Shown here piece by piece: positions 24,048 through 33,107 of a stretch of 64,000 nucleotides of DNA. Below the pieces are notes generated by a model that was not told the DNA's origin, ran no database searches, and was given only the letters and a program-made list of their open reading frames with translations. A program made the position numbers and the translations under genes. The stretch's first letter is position 1. Every line of letters begins with the position of its first letter. Source of the stretch: Mycolicibacterium sp. CBMA 226 (lineage in GTDB: Bacteria > Actinomycetota > Actinomycetes > Mycobacteriales > Mycobacteriaceae). The DNA lies in the NCBI RefSeq assembly GCF_009729075.1, contig NZ_VTGY01000020.1, positions 62,001 to 126,000 of the forward strand, given 5' to 3'.

Positions 24048-27000
24048 GTGAGCGCGTACCCCAAGACCGCCAGCGGCACACCGAACTTCCCCGACCTCGA
24101 AACCGAGGTGCTGGAGTTCTGGGCCCGCGACGACACCTTCCGCGCCAGCATCGCCCGCCGCGACGGCGCTCCCGAGTACGTCTTCTACGACGGCCCGCCG
24201 TTCGCCAACGGCCTGCCGCACTACGGCCACCTACTGACCGGATACGTCAAGGACATCGTTCCCCGCTACCGCACCATGCGCGGCTACAAGGTCGAGCGCC
24301 GGTTCGGCTGGGACACCCACGGCCTGCCCGCCGAACTCGAGGTGCAGCGCCAGCTCGACATCTCGGACAAGGCCCAGATCGAGGCCATGGGTATCGGCGC
24401 GTTCAACGACGCCTGCCGCGCCTCGGTCATGAAGTACTCGAACGAGTGGCGGTCGTACGTCACGCGTCAGGCGCGTTGGGTCGACTTCGACAACGACTAC
24501 AAGACCCTGGACCTGACCTTCATGGAGTCGGTGATCTGGGCGTTCAAGCAGCTGTGGGACAAGGGCCTGGCCTATGAGGGCAACCGGGTGCTGCCGTACT
24601 GCTGGAACGACGAGACGCCGCTGTCCAACCACGAGCTGCGCATGGACGACGACGTCTACCAGAGCCGGCAGGACCCCGCGCTGACCGTGGGCTTCGTCGC
24701 GACCGACGGCCCGGTGGCCGGTGCCCGCCTACTGGTCTGGACCACGACGCCGTGGACGTTGCCGTCCAACCAGGCCGTTGCGGTTCACCCCGAGGTGACC
24801 TACGTCCAGGTGGTGGGTCCCGACGAGCAGAACTACGTCCTGGCCGAGCCGCGGCTGGCGGCCTATGCCCGCGAATTCGGCGAGGAGCCCGTGATCGTCG
24901 GCACCTACCTCGGCGCCGAACTGCTGGGCACGCACTACCTGCCGCCGTTCGCGTTCTTCGTGGACAGCGACAAGGCACAGAACGCCTTTCAGGTGCTGCA
25001 GGGCGACTTCGTCACCACCGAGGACGGCACCGGCATCGTCCACATGGCGCCGGCCTACGGCGAGGACGACAAGGCCACGTGTGACGCCGCCGGGATCGTG
25101 GCGGTCACGCCGGTGGAGTCCACGGGCCGGTTCGACTCGACGGTGCCCGACTACCAGGGACAGCAGGTCTTCGAGGCCAACCCGCAGATCATCAGAGACC
25201 TGAAGAACGGCACCGGCCCGGCGGCGGTCAATGCGCCGGTGTTGCTGCGCCACGAGACCTACGAACACTCGTACCCGCACTGCTGGCGGTGCCGTAATCC
25301 GCTGATCTACCGTGCGGTGTCGTCGTGGTTCGTCAAGGTCACCGAGTTCCGGGACCGCATGGTCGAGCTCAACCAGCAGATCACGTGGTACCCCGAGCAC
25401 GTGAAGGACGGCCAGTTCGGCAAGTGGCTCTCCAATGCCCGCGACTGGTCGATCTCGCGAAACCGCTACTGGGGCAGCCCGATTCCGGTGTGGAAGTCCG
25501 ACGACCCGGCCTACCCGCGCATCGACGTCTACGGCAGCCTGGACGAATTGGAGCGCGATTTCGGCGTCCGGCCGGACAATCTGCACCGGCCGTACATCGA
25601 TGAGCTGACCCGGCCCAACCCCGACGACCCGACCGGCAAGGCGACGATGCGCCGCATCGAGGACGTGTTCGACGTCTGGTTCGACTCGGGCTCGATGCCC
25701 TACGCGCAGGTGCACTACCCGTTCGAGAACGCCGACTGGTTCGACGGAAGTGCAACGGAAACCGCGCACTTCCCGGGCGATTTCATCGTCGAGTACATCG
25801 GCCAGACACGCGGCTGGTTCTACACCATGCACGTGCTGGCGACCGCGCTGTTCGACCGCCCGGCATTCAAAACCTGTGTGGCCCACGGCATCGTGCTGGG
25901 CAACGACGGTCAGAAGATGAGCAAGTCGCTGCGCAACTACCCGGACGTGTCCGAGGTGTTCGACCGCGACGGCTCGGACGCCATGCGCTGGTTCCTGATG
26001 GCCTCGCCGATCCTGCGCGGCGGCAATCTGATCGTCACCGAGCAGGGCATCCGCGACGGCGTCCGGCAGGTGTTGTTGCCGGTGTGGAACGCGTACTCCT
26101 TCCTGGCGCTGTACGCGCCCAAGAAGGGCACATGGCGCACGGATTCGACGCACGTGCTGGACCGGTACATCCTGGCCAAGCTCGCCGACCTGCGGGACAC
26201 CCTGACCGAATCGCTCGACGCCTGCGACATCTCGGGCGCCTGCGAGCAGCTGCGGCAGTTTGCCGAGGCGCTCACCAATTGGTATGTGCGACGGTCGCGT
26301 TCGCGCTTCTGGGAGGAGGACGCCGACGCCATCGACACGCTGCACACCGTGCTCGAGGTGACGTGCCGCCTGGCTGCACCGCTGCTGCCGCTGGCCACCG
26401 AGGTCATCTGGCGTGGGCTGACCGACGAGCGCTCGGTCCACCTGACCGACTGGCCCGAGGCCGGTGTCGTACCCGCGGACCCGGAGTTGGTCGCGGCCAT
26501 GGATCGCGTGCGCGAGGTGTGCTCGGCCGGCTCGTCGCTGCGCAAGGCAAAGAAGCTGCGCGTGCGTCTGCCGCTGCCGAAGCTGACTGTGGCCGTCGAC
26601 AAGCCGGCCGCGCTGGCGCCCTTCAAAGACCTCATCGCCGACGAGCTCAACGTCAAGGCCGTCGAACTGACCGACGACATCGACGCCTACGGCAAGTTCG
26701 AGCTGGCCGTCAACGCCCGCGTCGCCGGCCCGCGCATCGGCAAGGACGTGCAGGCCGCCATCAAGGCGGTCAAGGCGGGGGAGGGCGTCGTCAACCCCGA
26801 CGGCACGCTGACCGCCGGTCCGGCCGTGCTGTTGCCGGCGGAATACAGCTCGAAACTCGTTGCGGCGGAACCGGAATTCACCGCGGCGCTGCCGGAGGGC
26901 GCGGGTCTGGTGGTGCTCGACGCCACCGTCACTCCCGAGCTGGAGGCCGAGGGCTGGGCCAAGGACCGCATTCGCGAACTGCAGGACCTGCGCAAGGCCA

Positions 27001-27194
27001 CCGGGCTGGAGGTGTCCGACCGGATCACGGTGACGTTCGCGGTGCCGTCGGACAAGCAGGAGTGGGCGAACACCCATGCTGACCTGATCGCCGGCGAGAT
27101 CCTGGCCACGGCGTTCACCGTGGTGGATGCCGGCGAGCTGGCCGGCGGCGCCGACGTCGGTGACGGCGTGCGGGCCGCGATCGCGAAGGCGTAA
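24048..27194 (+). CDS. ileS: Isoleucyl-tRNA synthetase
   Basis: A 1048-residue class I aminoacyl-tRNA synthetase charging tRNA-Ile. It contains the HIGH-like signature PHYGHLLTG near residue 55, the editing CP1 domain with TTTPWTLPSN, WFDSGSMPYAQV, the WSISRNRYWG block and the KMSKS motif (GQKMSKSLRNYP). The anticodon-binding domain and a long C-terminal region are complete. GTG 24048 is preferred to GTG 24021 because GGAGA at 24035-24039 lies 8 bases upstream and the resulting N terminus (MSAYPKTASG) aligns with M. tuberculosis IleS. Expression is controlled by the T-box leader just upstream. It corresponds to Rv1536 and is of the long type found in actinobacteria. Confidence 0.98.
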   Translation: MSAYPKTASGTPNFPDLETEVLEFWARDDTFRASIARRDGAPEYVFYDGPPFANGLPHYGHLLTGYVKDIVPRYRTMRGYKVERRFGWDTHGLPAELEVQRQLDISDKAQIEAMGIGAFNDACRASVMKYSNEWRSYVTRQARWVDFDNDYKTLDLTFMESVIWAFKQLWDKGLAYEGNRVLPYCWNDETPLSNHELRMDDDVYQSRQDPALTVGFVATDGPVAGARLLVWTTTPWTLPSNQAVAVHPEVTYVQVVGPDEQNYVLAEPRLAAYAREFGEEPVIVGTYLGAELLGTHYLPPFAFFVDSDKAQNAFQVLQGDFVTTEDGTGIVHMAPAYGEDDKATCDAAGIVAVTPVESTGRFDSTVPDYQGQQVFEANPQIIRDLKNGTGPAAVNAPVLLRHETYEHSYPHCWRCRNPLIYRAVSSWFVKVTEFRDRMVELNQQITWYPEHVKDGQFGKWLSNARDWSISRNRYWGSPIPVWKSDDPAYPRIDVYGSLDELERDFGVRPDNLHRPYIDELTRPNPDDPTGKATMRRIEDVFDVWFDSGSMPYAQVHYPFENADWFDGSATETAHFPGDFIVEYIGQTRGWFYTMHVLATALFDRPAFKTCVAHGIVLGNDGQKMSKSLRNYPDVSEVFDRDGSDAMRWFLMASPILRGGNLIVTEQGIRDGVRQVLLPVWNAYSFLALYAPKKGTWRTDSTHVLDRYILAKLADLRDTLTESLDACDISGACEQLRQFAEALTNWYVRRSRSRFWEEDADAIDTLHTVLEVTCRLAAPLLPLATEVIWRGLTDERSVHLTDWPEAGVVPADPELVAAMDRVREVCSAGSSLRKAKKLRVRLPLPKLTVAVDKPAALAPFKDLIADELNVKAVELTDDIDAYGKFELAVNARVAGPRIGKDVQAAIKAVKAGEGVVNPDGTLTAGPAVLLPAEYSSKLVAAEPEFTAALPEGAGLVVLDATVTPELEAEGWAKDRIRELQDLRKATGLEVSDRITVTFAVPSDKQEWANTHADLIAGEILATAFTVVDAGELAGGADVGDGVRAAIAKA

Positions 27195-27197
27195 GCC

Positions 27198-28427
27198 TCA
27201 CCGCTGTTTTTCGGTGGTCGGCTGATGGCCGGCAGGCGCCTGACTGGCCAAGCGCAGGCGTCTGCCGGTGACCGCCATCCAGGCGAGGGTCGCGGTGGCG
27301 GCGCCGATGTAGGCCAGCCCGGCCCAGGCCAGGTACCACGGCCGGCTGATCTGCCAGAGGCTCGGCTCGGCCATGGCCAGGATGCTCGGGACACTGACGA
27401 CCGTCATGGCGATCCAACCCCAGCCGACGACCCGGGCGCCGGGTTTGTCGTGCCAGGGTCCGCGGAACACCCACACGATCAGCGGTGCGACCCAAATCCA
27501 GTGGTGTACCCAGGAGATCGGTGACACCAGCAGGCCGAACAGTTGGACGACCAACAGTGATCCCAACTGATCGCGACCGCCCGACCGGCTGCCGAGGGCC
27601 CACCACGCCAGCCCGGCCAGCACCGCGGTCCCGACTACGGCGATGAGCACCAGTGCGCCTTCCCCGGCGTCGTGGCCCACGATGCGCGAGATGCCGCCCC
27701 GCCACGATTGGTTCAGTGCGATGCCGATTGGGTTGATGCTGGTATCGCCCATCACCTCGGTGAAGTAGTGCCGTACCTGATCGCCGACGACCAGCCACGA
27801 CAGCGCGACCGACGCGAAGAACACGGTCGCCGCGAAAGCGGCTGCGGCCCATCGTCGTACCCCGATGAAGTACAGCCCGGTGACGGCCGGTGTCAGCTTC
27901 ACGCCGGCGGCCAGGCCGACCAGCAGGCCGGAAACCCACCACCGTCTGCTGTAGGCCGCGTACAGGATCGCCAGCGTCAGGAAGATGCCGACCTGTCCGA
28001 GGTTGATGCTGACCCGCGCCGGCTCCAGCCAGATCAGCGCTGCGGTCCACAGCATGGCCTCCCGCACGTCGCCGCTGCCCAGCATCAGCTGGGTGACCCG
28101 GACGATGGCGTACATCGCCGCGATCATGGCGACCTGCCACAGCAGCCCGACGGCCGTGAAGGGCAGAAAATGCAGCGGGTAGAACAGGATTGCCGCAAAC
28201 GGCGGGTAGACGAAGGGCAGCGGCTGCGTGGGGGACTGATCCGAGTAGACGAATGTGTACAAGCTGCCGGGGTGCTCGAGCGCGGCGCCGCCGAGCACGT
28301 ACACGTGGAAGTCGACGAGATCGGGCTGGCTGGGAATGGTGACCGCCATCAGCGTCGCCGCACTCACCAGCAGCAGCACGGGGGCCAGCTGCCGCAGTCG
28401 GTTACGCCGGATCGGTAACTTCACCAC
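27198..28427 (-). CDS. GT87-family polyprenyl-phosphate-mannose-type mannosyltransferase, copy B
   Basis: About 409 residues with 9-11 hydrophobic helices: a GT-C membrane glycosyltransferase of the GT87 family (PimE and related alpha-1,2-mannosyltransferases), which use polyprenyl-phospho-mannose on the outer face of the membrane. The first loop carries the acidic motif VDFHVYVLGG, where PimE-type enzymes have their catalytic Asp. YPPFAAILFYPLHFLPF and HHWIWVAPL are further family marks. GTG 28427 overlaps the 3' end of the upstream paralogue by 26 bases, giving translational coupling. It is 50-60 percent similar by eye to copy A, a tandem duplication. The acceptor (PIM, LM or another glycolipid) is unknown. 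Confidence 0.85.
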   Translation of the reverse strand: MVKLPIRRNRLRQLAPVLLLVSAATLMAVTIPSQPDLVDFHVYVLGGAALEHPGSLYTFVYSDQSPTQPLPFVYPPFAAILFYPLHFLPFTAVGLLWQVAMIAAMYAIVRVTQLMLGSGDVREAMLWTAALIWLEPARVSINLGQVGIFLTLAILYAAYSRRWWVSGLLVGLAAGVKLTPAVTGLYFIGVRRWAAAAFAATVFFASVALSWLVVGDQVRHYFTEVMGDTSINPIGIALNQSWRGGISRIVGHDAGEGALVLIAVVGTAVLAGLAWWALGSRSGGRDQLGSLLVVQLFGLLVSPISWVHHWIWVAPLIVWVFRGPWHDKPGARVVGWGWIAMTVVSVPSILAMAEPSLWQISRPWYLAWAGLAYIGAATATLAWMAVTGRRLRLASQAPAGHQPTTEKQR

Positions 28428-29616
28428 GACGCCCGGTCCTGACAATCCAGACCATCGTCGCCAGGGCCGCGACGATGTACACCATCTCACCCCAGGCCAG
28501 GTACCACGGGCGGCTGATCTGCCAGATGTTCGGCTGCGCGAACGACAGCAGGCTGGGCACGCTGAGCACCATGAGGGCCACCCAGCCCCAGCCCAGGAAC
28601 TTGGCGCCCGGCCGGTCGCGCCAGGGCCCGTAGAGCAGCCAGATCATCAATGGCAGCACCCAGACCCAGTGATGTGTCCAGGACACCGGTTCGGCCAGTA
28701 ACCCGAACAGTTGCACGACCAGCAGCGACCCGAGGCGATCGCGCGCGCCGCCGAGCGCCCGGAAGGCCAGCACCGCGAGCACCGCCGTGACCACGATCGC
28801 GCCGATGACCAAGGGCGACATGCCGACGTCATGACCGGCGATTCGGGACAGCCCACCCTGCCACGACTGGTTCCACGCCGAGCCCACGGGCAGCGACTTG
28901 CCGGCCTCGGCCATCTGGTGCGGGAAGTAGCGCCGGGTCTCGTCGGGCAAGAACAGATAGGACAGTCCGACGGTTCCGAAGAACACCGCGGCCGAGAACA
29001 GTGCAGCGCCCCAGCGCCGTACTCCCAGGAAGTAGAAGCCGGTGATGGCGGGCGTCAGCTTGATGCCCGCGGTGACGCCGATCAGCAGACCGGACAGCCA
29101 CCACCGCGAGTCGTAGGCGGCGTACAGCACGGCCAGCATCAGGAAGATGCCGATCTGTCCGGACTGGATGCTGCTGCCGGGTGCCTCCATCCAGATCGCC
29201 CCGGCGGTCCACAGCATCGCTACGCGCTGGCTGCCGCCGCCGATGAATTTCTGGCTGAGTCTGACCGTTCCGTAAACGGCCGCGATCAACGCGACCTGCC
29301 AGGCGAATGCGATCACCCCGAACGGCGCAAGATGCAAGGGCGCGAACACCATTGCCGCGAATGGGGGATAGGTGAACGGTAGGTGCTCACCTTTGGTCGG
29401 GTCGACATAGAAGAAGTCGTACAACGCGCCCGGGTGCGATATCGCGGCGCCGCCCAGCACGTACACCCGAAGATCGAAAAAGGCGTCACCCTTGATCAGG
29501 TAATAGCCCATCGTCGAGGCGACCCGCAGGGCTGCGCTGACGGCCAGGATGACGGGAGCGAGTGCCTGCCAACGGGATAAGTCGGGACGCAGCGCTGAGA
29601 CGGGTCCTGCGTTCAC
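28402..29616 (-). CDS. GT87-family polyprenyl-phosphate-mannose-type mannosyltransferase, copy A
   Basis: 404 residues, first gene of the overlapping tandem pair. It has the same layout as copy B: an N-terminal helix, a loop with DLRVYVLGGAAI bearing the likely catalytic Asp, TYPPFAAMVFAPLHLAPF, GVTAGIKLTPAITGFYFLG, and HHWVWVLPLMIW near the C terminus. The start is GTG 29616; upstream is the 100-base gap to the Gap-like gene. GT87 members in mycobacteria include PimE and the MptC-type branching enzyme of lipomannan. This pair is distinct from the PimE locus as remembered, so a separate acceptor is likely. It is convergent with ileS, with only 3 bases between stop codons. Confidence 0.85.
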   Translation of the reverse strand: MNAGPVSALRPDLSRWQALAPVILAVSAALRVASTMGYYLIKGDAFFDLRVYVLGGAAISHPGALYDFFYVDPTKGEHLPFTYPPFAAMVFAPLHLAPFGVIAFAWQVALIAAVYGTVRLSQKFIGGGSQRVAMLWTAGAIWMEAPGSSIQSGQIGIFLMLAVLYAAYDSRWWLSGLLIGVTAGIKLTPAITGFYFLGVRRWGAALFSAAVFFGTVGLSYLFLPDETRRYFPHQMAEAGKSLPVGSAWNQSWQGGLSRIAGHDVGMSPLVIGAIVVTAVLAVLAFRALGGARDRLGSLLVVQLFGLLAEPVSWTHHWVWVLPLMIWLLYGPWRDRPGAKFLGWGWVALMVLSVPSLLSFAQPNIWQISRPWYLAWGEMVYIVAALATMVWIVRTGRRGEVTDPA

Positions 29617-29716
29617 CGGGCGAATATATCGGCTGCGAAACCGAAGGGCGCGGCGGGCATTCCGTTCACCGTCGATCCGTCTTGATCTGCCGAAATATTC
29701 ATGCCGGATAAAACGG

Positions 29717-30481
29717 TCACGACAGGGTGCCCGAGGCCAGGAGATACACCCCCAGAAAGCTCAGCGCAATAGCCATTACCCAGATGCGCCGCGCTCGCAG
29801 CCAGTCCGGCACCCGATCAAGGTAGTGCGCCGTCTTCGCAGGCGCGATCAGGTAGCAGACCAAGGGGATCTCGGCGAACGCGAACGACACCACGGCATAG
29901 GCGACCACGGCGGCGACCTGCACGGATTTGCAGTTCCCCGATGCGAGGATCACACCCAGTGCGCCCACGAGTTCGACGTGCGGCCCAGGGCCGGCCCACA
30001 GGCCGGCCAGGAACGCCACCCACAGGGACTGGCTGCGCATCAGCCGCCGTGCCCACGCTTTCAAGCGCCCTGTGATGGACGGCGATTCCGGGTCAGCAGG
30101 CGGCTCCGGGTCAGCAGGCGGCTCCGGTTCGGCGCTGTCCGCTGAGGCTCCGGAGGCGGTGACGGGCACAGGTGTTTTCGTGGCGGCCCGAAACAGCAGT
30201 GCCAACGCCACCAGCAGCACCAGTGCGCCGGTCACGATCTTGGCGTCACCCGGATCGATGGAATGAGTCGACGAGTTCATGTCTGCGATGAGCCGTTTGG
30301 TGGTGCTGTGCAGCAGGTAGACGGCACTGAGGCCGATCGCCAAGCTCGAGGCGATGCCGCCGATGCAGAACACCAAGAGGGACGGAATTGGGCGACTGCG
30401 CATCACCACGAACACCGCCACGCCGAGGCGGACGGGATCCCACATCGCCATCACGGCGAACATCAAAACGGTGGCCCACAC
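29717..30481 (-). CDS. Gap/Sap-family (GPL addressing protein-like) integral membrane protein
   Basis: A 254-residue membrane protein with about six helices, matching the mycobacterial Gap/Sap family. Family members assist surface transport of glycopeptidolipids, sulfolipid and polyphleates together with MmpL proteins. Diagnostic stretches are WDPVRLGVAVFVVMRSRP near the N terminus, LLFRAATK, WVAFLAGLWAGPGPHVELVGAL and EIPLVCYLIAPAKT. The cytosolic loop between the halves holds an imperfect PEPPAD repeat (about residues 118-133). The start is GTG 30481. Gap genes usually sit beside their MmpL; here the nearest MmpL is 10 kb away, with ileS and the GT87 pair between. The partner is unproven. 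Confidence 0.82.
   Translation of the reverse strand: MWATVLMFAVMAMWDPVRLGVAVFVVMRSRPIPSLLVFCIGGIASSLAIGLSAVYLLHSTTKRLIADMNSSTHSIDPGDAKIVTGALVLLVALALLFRAATKTPVPVTASGASADSAEPEPPADPEPPADPESPSITGRLKAWARRLMRSQSLWVAFLAGLWAGPGPHVELVGALGVILASGNCKSVQVAAVVAYAVVSFAFAEIPLVCYLIAPAKTAHYLDRVPDWLRARRIWVMAIALSFLGVYLLASGTLS
30088..30123 (-). repeat. 18-bp tandem repeat coding PEPPAD units in the Gap-like gene
   Basis: Two identical copies of CCGGGTCAGCAGGCGGCT (30088-30105 and 30106-30123, plus-strand reading), followed by a degenerate third starting CCGGTTCGGC. Being 18 bp, copy changes keep the frame and lengthen the acidic, proline-rich cytosolic loop. Confidence 0.85.
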
Positions 30482-30492
30482 GGCCCGGGACC

Positions 30493-30729
30493 CTACAGGG
30501 CGAAGCTGACTACGCGCGCGGCGTTTCCGTCATACACCACGATGTCGCCTGCTCTCAACTGCCGGCCGCGCCGTGTTTCGATCTCATCGTTGACGGTCAC
30601 CAGGCCATCGCCGATCGCTGCCTTGGCGTCGGCACCGCTGTCGATCAGCGAGGCCAGTTTCAGGAATTGGCCCAGCCGGATCGACTCGTCGCGGATCGGC
30701 ACGTCGTTCATGCCCAGAAGGGTAGTCAC
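30493..30729 (-). CDS. Small S4-domain RNA-binding protein (YbcJ-like)
   Basis: A 78-residue protein consisting of a single S4 RNA-binding fold: IRLGQFLKLASLIDSGADAK, then VTVNDEIETRRGRQLRAGD and a final VVYDG strand. Such proteins bind structured RNA such as ribosomal RNA or stalled ribosomal complexes; the exact role of this subgroup is unclear. The frame opens at GTG 30729; an internal ATG at 30711 would give 72 residues and still include the whole domain. It is 11 bases upstream of the Gap-like gene on the minus strand, so the two may be cotranscribed. It is divergent from dinB with only about 24 bases between starts. Confidence 0.78.
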   Translation of the reverse strand: MTTLLGMNDVPIRDESIRLGQFLKLASLIDSGADAKAAIGDGLVTVNDEIETRRGRQLRAGDIVVYDGNAARVVSFAL

Positions 30730-30739
30730 CCGTCCGGCC

Positions 30740-30754
30740 TAGTATCTGGCACTG
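30740..30754 (+). promoter_or_regulatory. Candidate leaderless promoter of dinB (-10 box TAGTAT)
   Basis: TAGTAT at 30740-30745 fits the mycobacterial TAnnnT -10 consensus. It ends 8 bases before the GTG at 30754, the spacing expected when transcription starts on the start codon. No SOS box (LexA site) is apparent nearby. Confidence 0.5.
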
Positions 30755-32118
30755 TGGATCGCTGGGTCATACATCTCGATATGGACGCCTTTTTCGCGTC
30801 CGTCGAGCAGCTGACCCGGCCTACGCTGCGGGACCGTCCGGTGCTGGTTGGTGGCCTCGGCGGCCGCGGGGTGGTGGCGGGCGCGAGTTATCAGGCCCGC
30901 AAATTCGGCGCGCGTTCGGCGATGCCGATGCATCAGGCGCGCCGGCTGGTCGGCGCGGGTGCCGTGGTGCTGCCGCCGCGTGGTGCGGTGTACTCGGTGG
31001 CCAGTCGACGAGCGCTGGATGCGGTGCGCGCCCTGGTGCCGGTCGTGGAGCAGCTGTCGTTCGACGAGGCGTTCGGCGAGCCGGCCGAGCTGGTCGGCGC
31101 CGATCTCGACAGGGCCCGACAGTTCTGCGAGGACCTGCGGGCCGCGGTGCGCGCCGAGACCGGCCTCGTGGCCTCGGTGGGTGCGGGTTCGGGCAAGCAG
31201 GTCGCCAAGATCGCGTCGGGGCTGGCCAAGCCCGACGGGGTCCGGATCATCAGCGGTGACGAGCAGGGGCCGCTCCTGGAGGCGTTGCCGGTGCGCAAGC
31301 TGTGGGGGATCGGGCCCGTTGCCGAGGAGAAACTGCATCGGCTGGGCATCGAGACCATCGGGGCACTGGCGGCGCTCACCGATGCCGAAGCGGCCGACGT
31401 CCTCGGTGGCACGGTCGGCCCGGCGCTGCACCGGTTGGCCCGCGGTATCGACGACCGGCCGGTGGTCGAGCGCGCCGAGGCCAAACAGATCAGCGCCGAG
31501 TCCACGTTCCAGGTCGACCTGACCACCCTGGAGCAGTTGCGGGAGAGCATCGCGCCGATCGCCGAGCACGCGCACCGGCGGCTGCAGCGCGACGGCCGCG
31601 GTGCCCGCACGGTGACGATCAAGTTGAAGAAATCCGACATGAGCACGCTGACCCGTTCGGCCACGCTGCCGTACGCGACCACCGACCCGTCGACGTTGAC
31701 GGCGACGGCGCGCCGGCTGCTCCTCGACCCGGTGGAGATCGGCCCGATTCGCCTTGTGGGCGTGGGATTTTCGGGTCTGACCGATGCGCGGCAGGAATCG
31801 TTGTTCCCCGAACTCGAGATGGCGGACGGCGCGGACGTCGCGGCGTCGGCCGGTGCGGCCGGCCCAGTGAGTGCTCCGGCTGCCGAATCCCCGTGGCGGG
31901 TAGGCGATGACGTGCAGCATCCGGACCACGGCCATGGCTGGGTGCAGGGTGCCGGGCACGGTGTCATGACGGTGCGATTCGAGACCCGGGCCAGCGGTCC
32001 CGGCGTGGCTCGCACCGTCGCGGCCGACGATCCGCAGATCACCCGCGCCGACCCCGTCGACAGCCTCGACTGGCAGGACTACCTGGCGCGGTTGCCGCGC
32101 GAAGACGGCGTCGATTAG
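30754..32118 (+). CDS. dinB: DNA polymerase IV (Y-family, DinX/DinB1 type)
   Basis: A 454-residue translesion DNA polymerase. The N terminus HLDMDAFFASVEQ holds the first catalytic Asp. SFDEAF near residue 107 supplies the second acidic pair, with ASVGAGSGKQVAKIASGLAKP and the helix-hairpin-helix region LWGIGPVAEEKLHRLGI in the thumb. The little-finger domain follows, and the C-terminal extension with HPDHGHGWVQGAGHG is the one seen in the Rv1537 type. GTG 30754 is chosen because the conserved start lies a few residues on and a -10 box sits just upstream. The LFPEL stretch near residue 351 resembles a beta-clamp binding motif. The order ileS ... dinX-ansA-lspA matches M. tuberculosis. Confidence 0.95.
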   Translation: MDRWVIHLDMDAFFASVEQLTRPTLRDRPVLVGGLGGRGVVAGASYQARKFGARSAMPMHQARRLVGAGAVVLPPRGAVYSVASRRALDAVRALVPVVEQLSFDEAFGEPAELVGADLDRARQFCEDLRAAVRAETGLVASVGAGSGKQVAKIASGLAKPDGVRIISGDEQGPLLEALPVRKLWGIGPVAEEKLHRLGIETIGALAALTDAEAADVLGGTVGPALHRLARGIDDRPVVERAEAKQISAESTFQVDLTTLEQLRESIAPIAEHAHRRLQRDGRGARTVTIKLKKSDMSTLTRSATLPYATTDPSTLTATARRLLLDPVEIGPIRLVGVGFSGLTDARQESLFPELEMADGADVAASAGAAGPVSAPAAESPWRVGDDVQHPDHGHGWVQGAGHGVMTVRFETRASGPGVARTVAADDPQITRADPVDSLDWQDYLARLPREDGVD

Positions 32119-32141
32119 CCGCGAAGGGGGGGACGGATCCG

Positions 32142-33065
32142 CTAAACCCACTCGGCGAACAGGTCGGCGACCGGTATGTCGGCGGCGAGGGCCGCCATCA
32201 GCAACACCCGGGCCTGGGCGGCGCGCAACCCGCCCGCTGACACGGCTCCGGCATCCAGCAAGGCCCGGCCGGGGCCATAGCCCGACGTGACGCGGGTGCC
32301 GGGCACCCGCGTCGCAATTGCCACTGCGACGCCGGCGGCGCACAGTCGCTGCACGCCGGCGAGAACCTTGGACCCGGCGTTGCCCGAGCCGAGTGACTCG
32401 AGCACGATGCCGCCTGCTCCGGCCGCCGCAAAGGCGTCCATGGCCAGTGCGTCACTGCCGGCGTATGCGGCGACGATGTCGACCCGCCGCGTGGCTGCCG
32501 CTGACAGTGCGCCGATCAGCGGCCGACGTTTGACCGCGTCGGGCACGAACGAACCGTCTCTGATCGACCCAACCGCGGCGCCGACCAAACCGTGCCCCGC
32601 CTTTGTCATGCCGAGCGGTTGCCACACGCGGCCGGCCATGCTGACCAGCACCCCGAGGTCGCGGGCGGATGGACTGGCGGCCACTGTGATCGCCTCCCGG
32701 AGATTTGCCGGGCCGTCCGCGTCGGGCGCGTCGCTGCTGCGCATGGCGCCGGTCAGGACCACCGGAACGGCACCGGCGTACGTGATGTCGAGCCACAGCG
32801 ACGTTTCTTCCATGGTGTCGGTGCCGTGGGTGATGACGATCCCGTCGGCGTCACCGGCGGCGCGCACCGCGGCGCCGATCCGGTCCCAGTCGGCGGGGGT
32901 CAGCTCGGAACTGTCGACGGACATGAGGTCGACGGTGTCGACCTCGACGCCGGCGCCCAGGTCGTTGACCAGATCGGTGGCGCTGCGCGTCGGCCGGGCT
33001 ATTCCGTGTTGGTCGGTGCTGGTGGCGATGGTGCCTCCGGTGGCGATCACGACGACGCGACTCAT
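32142..33065 (-). CDS. ansA: L-asparaginase
   Basis: A 307-residue asparaginase hydrolysing L-asparagine to aspartate and ammonia. Thr12 in ATGGTIA is the nucleophile, and HGTDTMEET around residue 80-88 supplies the second Thr/Asp pair. The Lys in VLTGAMRSS-adjacent sequence and the C-terminal ESLGSGN block complete the pattern. No signal peptide is seen. The gene is divergent from lspA with 42 bases between starts, and convergent with dinB. It corresponds to Rv1538c. In pathogenic mycobacteria this enzyme supports nitrogen supply and acid resistance; whether that applies here is unknown. Confidence 0.95.
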   Translation of the reverse strand: MSRVVVIATGGTIATSTDQHGIARPTRSATDLVNDLGAGVEVDTVDLMSVDSSELTPADWDRIGAAVRAAGDADGIVITHGTDTMEETSLWLDITYAGAVPVVLTGAMRSSDAPDADGPANLREAITVAASPSARDLGVLVSMAGRVWQPLGMTKAGHGLVGAAVGSIRDGSFVPDAVKRRPLIGALSAAATRRVDIVAAYAGSDALAMDAFAAAGAGGIVLESLGSGNAGSKVLAGVQRLCAAGVAVAIATRVPGTRVTSGYGPGRALLDAGAVSAGGLRAAQARVLLMAALAADIPVADLFAEWV

Positions 33066-33107
33066 GGGCGAAATTGTTCCTCACGGCGTCTTTGGGATGA
33101 TGGGGGA

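Noticed and set aside
24729..27077. 782-codon minus-strand frame opposite ileS
   Set aside because: Mirror frame of ileS codons; no signature or ribosome site.
30088..30123. Short direct repeats as a CRISPR array
   Set aside because: Repeats are adjacent without spacers and lie in frame in a coding gene.
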